Below are positions 5,390 through 6,007 of a DNA stretch of 6,007 bases, one piece after another. Each line of letters begins with the position of its first letter. Position 1 is the stretch's first letter. The stretch is taken from assembly GCA_031262005.1 (NCBI GenBank), contig JAISIO010000091.1:1-6007 (forward strand), in the 5' to 3' direction. Both the position numbers and the translations under genes were made by a program. The stretch is from Bacteroidales bacterium (GTDB taxonomy: Bacteria; Bacteroidota; Bacteroidia; Bacteroidales; UBA1715). The notes beneath the pieces were generated by a model. The model made no database searches, was not told the DNA's origin, and saw only the letters and a program-made list of their open reading frames with translations.

Positions 5390-5489
5390 TACCCCCCAAC
5401 CCCCTAAAGGGGGAGCAAGAGTACGAAATAGCCCTAAGCAACAGGTCTTACACAGAGCAAAGTCCCCCTTCAGGGGGATTTAGGGGGTG
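5390..5489. repeat. GC-rich inverted-repeat element with two C5/G5 hairpins
   Basis: The element is about 100 bases long. Each end carries a small palindrome: CCCCCTAAAGGGGG (5400-5413) and CCCCCTTCAGGGGG (5464-5477). The outer sequences are also inverted copies of each other, with 5390-5414 opposing 5463-5489, which ends GGGGGATTTAGGGGGTG. The ends therefore behave like terminal inverted repeats and the 48-base middle like a short cargo or loop. It shares the CCCCCTAAATCCCCC word with the element at 1119-1179. This is the shape of a paired REP or small MITE of a kind common in Bacteroidetes intergenic DNA. No target-site duplication is clear. Confidence 0.75.
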
Positions 5490-5521
5490 AAATTTAGGGG
5501 TAAAATAACGGATAATCAATA

Positions 5522-5566
5522 AAAAAAATCCCCAAAAAGTTAATTCAACTCTTTGAGGATTTTTTT
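5522..5566. terminator. Bidirectional intrinsic terminator between convergent genes
   Basis: A 20-base stem (5522-5541 with 5547-5566, 18 of 20 paired) closes a 5-base loop AATTC. The core is TCCCCAAAAAGTT opposite AACTCTTTGAGGA. On the + strand it ends in seven T residues (5560-5566); on the minus strand it ends in eight (5521-5528 read in reverse). It would therefore stop transcripts arriving from the hypothetical gene on the left and from the CoA-transferase gene on the right, whose stop lies 55 bases away. Confidence 0.88.
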
Positions 5567-5622
5567 CGATTATTCAGTTACTCGATTATTCAGTTATTCG
5601 ATTAGCCGATTAGTGAGTAATT
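5567..5622. repeat. Short 8-bp-period array (CGATTATT / CAGTTATT type)
   Basis: Seven 8-base steps follow the terminator directly: CGATTATT (5567-5574 and 5583-5590), CAGTTACT and CAGTTATT (5575-5582, 5591-5598), CGATTAGC and CGATTAGT (5599-5614), and a diverged last unit to 5622. It can also be read as a 16-base repeat present three times. The last two bases overlap the stop codon of the minus-strand CoA-transferase gene, so this array, like the one at rnr, touches a coding end. Confidence 0.7.
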
Positions 5623-6007
5623 ACCATTTAGTATTTCGCATATCACCTGAAATAATAAATTCATCGTGCATTTTGAGTGCGGCTGACATTAAGTGTGATG
5701 TGTGCGATGTTGTTTTACACAGTTTTATGTAATCCCACAACAATTGTTTGTAATCGGGGTGTGCCACTTTTTCTATAATTTCTTCGGCACGTTGAATAGG
5801 CGATTTTCCGCGCAAGTCGGCAACACCAAATTCCGAAACTATAATTTTCACTGAGTGTTCCGAGTGGTCTACGTGCGACACCATTGGTACAAATGCGCTG
5901 ATTGCTCCGTGTTTTGCTACCGAAGGTGTTGTGAAAATTGACATATATGCATTACGGGTGAAATCGCCTGAACCGCCAATACCGTTCATCATTTTGGTTC
6001 CCATAAT
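5621..6007 (-). CDS. Acetyl-CoA hydrolase/succinate:CoA-transferase family protein, C-terminal part (5' truncated)
   Basis: The minus strand is open from the window edge to TAA at 5621-5623, giving the last 128 residues of a protein whose family is usually about 500 long. The motifs MNGIGGSGDF, NAYMSIFTTPSVAK, FVPMVSHVDHSEH, VSEFGVADLRG and the final AHPDYKQLL are those of the Cat1/Ach1 branch of class I CoA-transferases, which exchange CoA between succinate and acetate or propionate in the cytosol. The GGSGDF wording fits this branch rather than 4-hydroxybutyrate CoA-transferase. The catalytic glutamate is upstream, outside the window, so the exact substrate cannot be judged. Conserved sequence continues through base 6007, so the ATG at 6004 is not taken as the start. 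The gene converges on the hypothetical gene, with a shared bidirectional terminator between them. Confidence 0.93.
   Translation of the reverse strand: MMGTKMMNGIGGSGDFTRNAYMSIFTTPSVAKHGAISAFVPMVSHVDHSEHSVKIIVSEFGVADLRGKSPIQRAEEIIEKVAHPDYKQLLWDYIKLCKTTSHTSHLMSAALKMHDEFIISGDMRNTKW

Overview
The window looks like a chromosomal segment of a Bacteroidetes/Bacteroidota bacterium. The evidence is the set of promoter-like sites of the TAnnTTTG type (one with a TTTG box 19 bases upstream), start codons without Shine-Dalgarno sequences, a menaquinone gene of the futalosine pathway (mqnC), a tRNA without encoded CCA, and the AT-rich intergenic DNA with CCCCCTAAA-type palindromes. I cannot name a genus.

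Layout from left to right: the 3' two thirds of mqnC (+, cut by the window start); a REP-like palindrome; a terminator and a tRNA-Pro(GGG) gene read leftwards; a second palindromic element; an array of nine 8-bp units that ends exactly at the rnr start codon; rnr (RNase R, +), whose stop codon lies inside a 10-bp tandem repeat; a compound repeat; a well-formed promoter driving an mntA (nucleotidyltransferase antitoxin) and hepT (HEPN toxin) pair, in which hepT is frameshifted; a second copy of the same compound repeat; an unrecognised 230-residue protein gene (+); a 100-bp GC-rich inverted-repeat element; a 20-bp bidirectional terminator; another short 8-bp-period array; and the C-terminal 128 residues of a CoA-transferase of the acetyl-CoA hydrolase/succinate:CoA-transferase family (-, cut by the window end).

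The genes are mostly housekeeping and do not form one pathway: respiratory quinone synthesis, translation, RNA decay and acyl-CoA metabolism. The accessory part is the type VII HepT/MntA toxin-antitoxin pair, bracketed by two same-orientation copies of a low-complexity compound repeat. The most unusual signal is the intergenic DNA itself: four separate arrays have degenerate units of about 8 bp, with a fixed word of about 4 bases and variable remaining bases. One of them abuts the rnr ATG with no spacer. No promoter, gene or RNA explains these arrays.
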